Below, in pieces: positions 61,146 to 64,000 of a DNA stretch of 64,000 nt. A program made the position numbers and the translations under genes. The notes below the pieces were generated by a model that saw nothing but the letters and a program-made list of their open reading frames with translations, made no database searches and was not told the DNA's origin. Source of the stretch: Chrysoperla carnea. Taxonomy: Eukaryota; Arthropoda; Insecta; Neuroptera; Chrysopidae. The stretch spans positions 4,217,001 through 4,281,000 of the forward strand of contig NC_058338.1 of assembly GCF_905475395.1 (NCBI RefSeq), read 5' to 3'. Position 1 is the stretch's first letter. Each line of letters opens with the position of its first letter.

Positions 61146-61240
61146 TATTTAATACTAGCTTTTACCCGATGCTCCGCCCGCGTTATTTTGCCCATAAATA
61201 ACTGATTGCCTTAAAGGTGACATAAAAATCGAAAAGGCCA
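61146..61240 (+). repeat. Dispersed repeat end next to the 575-bp MITE
   Basis: The text actagcttttacccgatgct followed by ccgcccgcgttattt is a type of sequence that recurs widely in insect genomes. The 575-bp MITE begins just after it, possibly inserted into it. Confidence 0.35.
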
Positions 61241-61244
61241 TAAA

Positions 61245-61816
61245 TAGGGAATATTCATGAAATTTAAATTTGGTTCAAATATTTTTTTTCCGTAACTTTA
61301 ATGACTGGACATTTCAACTATTATTTTAATAATTAATATCTTTATAATTAATCTAAAATTAATTAATAAAAGTACAAATTCAATGAGGGCATTTAAAAAT
61401 TTCTAAAACGGAAATTCAAATTTTTATACGGACGTGACATCATAGTACGGGCTTGTCAAATTTGTTGACATACTGTAGGATATTAATTACTTACATTTTA
61501 TATGGCATTTCAGTAAATTATATTATTCTTTATTGGAACACTTAATGATAACGAGTGTAAAGTCTATGTTGTAAATTCATTTTTTTAAATGTAAATTATA
61601 CATTGAACTGTCACCAATTGACAAATCACGTACTTATACGTCATCAACAGAGAGCGCCAAAAAACTGCGTTTAAATATCTCAAAACTATAATGTATTTTA
61701 AATATTTTTTTACACTTAAATACAGCATTTTTAAGCAGTATTTATATTTTTTACTTTGTTATAACGGTGTAAACAATGAATTAAAAATATAAAAAAAAAT
61801 ACATGAATATTCCCTA
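61245..61816 (+). mobile_element. 575-bp MITE, copy B (both ends intact)
   Basis: It starts TAGGGAATATTCATGAAATT and ends with the reverse complement, ACATGAATATTCCCTA. If the outer TA is the target duplication, it fits a Tc1/mariner-like type. It matches copy A at 38354-38934 almost throughout. Confidence 0.85.
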
Positions 61817-62464
61817 TTTTAATTTATTGGCGATCGCATAGTACAGCATAATAAAAGAAGGGTCCTTCGTGATCCTTCGTTGATGCTATTTGATGTCGTT
61901 GATTAATTAATTATATCTTGAAACATCTTCTATTGTAAATATCAATATTAATCAATGTTATATTATCGACAGATGACAAAATAGGTTTATTTATATGGAA
62001 AAATTAAATAAAATAATTTTTTTAATTTAATTTAAATACATATTTATTTAATATACTTATAAGTATACTTATGTTATAAAAAGATGAAGAATTTATACGT
62101 GAATGACACCTTTATTTTAATTTTATATGATTGAATATAAATATAATATTATTTATTTATATGAATAAAATATTATTAAATAACATATGGTTTTCTAAGA
62201 ACAAAAAAACAAAACCAACCATTGTGTTTATTTAACATATTGAGTCTAAAAAATTAAAATTAACGTTATATTTATTTTATTCATAAATTGTTATTGCGAA
62301 TATGAAACCTACTTGTAAACAAGAGCTACCGAGTTTAAATGAGTTTAATACAAATAAAAAAATCAAGCACAGTAGTTTACATGGTGATTTTAACAGTCCG
62401 AACCCATTATTGGGAAGATTTAAGCTGGTTTAGATTTAGATTTAATTCATAGTCCTACTGTTAA

Positions 62465-62735
62465 AGTTTTTTTCTGTTACCGCCCGGCGCTCATACAGCA
62501 GCGAAGGAAATGGTTTGGTCCGGCCATAGTCGAACCAGAAGAAATTAGGAAACTCAGCGCTAGGCAGATCCTGGGTTTCAGTACATCAGTTGGTTATAAT
62601 AGCCACTGAAAAGCGTAGAGGGGATAGAGTACAAGGGTCTATTTGGCTAAGTGCTCTGAACCATTGCTTCGAGGCCCGATGCTCGAGCATGGCCCGCTAA
62701 CCTCCATACTCATACTCATACTGTTAAAGTCGCTA
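62465..62735 (+). mobile_element. 5'-truncated LINE, 3' end, copy 2
   Basis: It matches 48325-48515 nearly base for base (PALIQQRRKWFGP-type frame and the gggatagagtacaagggtct UTR), then carries about 60 further bases missing from copy 1 (tgctctgaaccattgcttcg). It ends in a CATACT repeat. It is truncated and non-functional. Confidence 0.75.
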
Positions 62736-63078
62736 TGTACACTACTGGACTTTTCATTTTAATTTTTATTTAACGCAGTCGAGTTTTGTTAGGATTTTCA
62801 AATAGTTTTGTTAAGCTGGACGCCTGGACGCCTGGGTAGCATTAAAAAACTACTCGTTAAGAAATGTTGGGATTGTGAGAGCTTTTGATTAGAATGCTTT
62901 AGAAAATATTTAGGAGTGGGTTATAAAAGGCTCTAAGAAAGCCATTTTCCTATCTAAAATTGCGAAGTCCTTTCAATATCTTATGCTTTTTTTTCTTATT
63001 AATAACCAATTTTAAGAGCGCATTTCTTATTAGAAATATTGCTTAGAGTTGTTGTACTGTGTTTAACGATTATCCCTA

Positions 63079-63465
63079 TTCGCTCCGTGCGTGAGTTTCG
63101 TTTTCATGGTAACGATACACTACTTTAATTATAGAATTGTATGGATGCATATATAATTGTATGGATTGCATTTATGACTTACATTGAAAATTTAATATTA
63201 TTGATTCACAAATTTAAATAAATAATTATGATAATTTATATTTGAAAAATAATATTTGTGCAATTTAATTTCGTATCTTCACAATTTTTAATGCATTAAG
63301 TTTAATTAATTCGTGTTTTACAATAATTTTAATTTGACATTTCTATAACATTAACATGTAAAGAACTGCAAATTAGTAATAACAGCCCTCTTTAACGCCA
63401 AAATTTTTCACTGGAAGCGCTGGCATCGATTTTATTGTCCCTACCATGACTACGCACACAACGAA
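63079..63465 (+). mobile_element. TA-flanked 387-bp MITE family, copy 3
   Basis: It has the same length and orientation as 12554-12940, with ends TTCGCTCCGTGCGTGAG and CACACAACGAA and TA on both sides. Differences between the copies are few. Confidence 0.8.
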
Positions 63466-64000
63466 TACAATAACATAAATTGACTTATTGCAAGAAAATT
63501 TTCACTGGTTTTATACCTAACATATTATCTCGGTCAAATTTCTGCATATATGCAAAGATATGACGCGACGATAAGGATTTAAATGAAGAGACCAACATAC
63601 ATGTTATTTTTGCGGTCACTGGCTTTATTTACAACTTAGAAAAAGAATTTACTCAGAAAAACTGACTTATTTATATTAAAAAATAATTAACATTTTTTTT
63701 TGTGTGTTCACTAGGTATCTATTATTTTTTTACGCGAACCTACCGGGTGTTTTAAAAGTTCGTTAAATTTAGTCTTTTATTGTGTTTTAGAGAAAAAGTG
63801 AACAATAAAAAATGTACAAAAAGTGTATGCCGTGAAGAGAAACCTTAATCGACAATTTGTAATTCCTGTTTCCAAGTTGCCTGTTTCTATTAAAAACGCC
63901 AATCATCCTGGCGTGAAGGGTGACGGAGAAATAAACTCGCTGGCATGAGAGGGATAATTTTAAGCGCTCCTCATGCCTTAGTCTGCGATTCCCATAGCTA
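63466..64000. other. Unassigned right edge
   Basis: No gene or bounded element is seen. The last 100 bases are less AT-rich and could be the edge of another repeat that continues outside. Confidence 0.3.

Overview
The window is nuclear DNA of an arthropod, very probably an insect. It is strongly AT-rich, its genes have short exons with GT-AG introns, and much of the space between genes is small non-autonomous DNA transposons (MITEs), SINE and LINE remnants and other dispersed repeats. The species cannot be named from the sequence. I rebuilt the gene models by hand from splice sites, reading phase and remembered family sequences; no search was run.

Left part, about 1-11.9 kb, all on the minus strand: the RNA-binding splicing regulator RBM5/RBM10 (its 3' end lies outside the window), an unrecognised two-exon gene for a 646-residue protein, a possible 69-residue one-helix membrane protein, and CDIN1 (C15orf41), a nuclease-fold protein. 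From 12.0 to 15.9 kb lies the most unusual object: two nearly identical 250-bp inverted-repeat elements bracket an intronless 15-finger C2H2 gene. The outermost 8 bases on both sides are identical, while the inner flanks differ, as expected if the whole 3.8-kb block moved as one composite transposon.

Middle, about 16-38 kb: TOMM20 (plus, three exons), a BRMS1/BRMS1L-type Sin3-complex subunit (minus, two exons), and LPGAT1 (plus, six exons, with a 9.5-kb first intron full of MITEs, a SINE with an 11-bp target duplication and other repeats). Right part, 38-64 kb: mostly repeats, interrupted by a complete five-exon prostaglandin reductase 1 gene (PTGR1) at 50.4-52.4 kb and a possible first exon of a secreted protein at 59.8 kb.

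The genes are unrelated housekeeping functions (splicing, mitochondrial import, chromatin, lipid remodelling, lipid-aldehyde reduction) with no sign of an operon-like system. I recognised no retrovirus-like or LTR element and no CRISPR or bacterial sequence.
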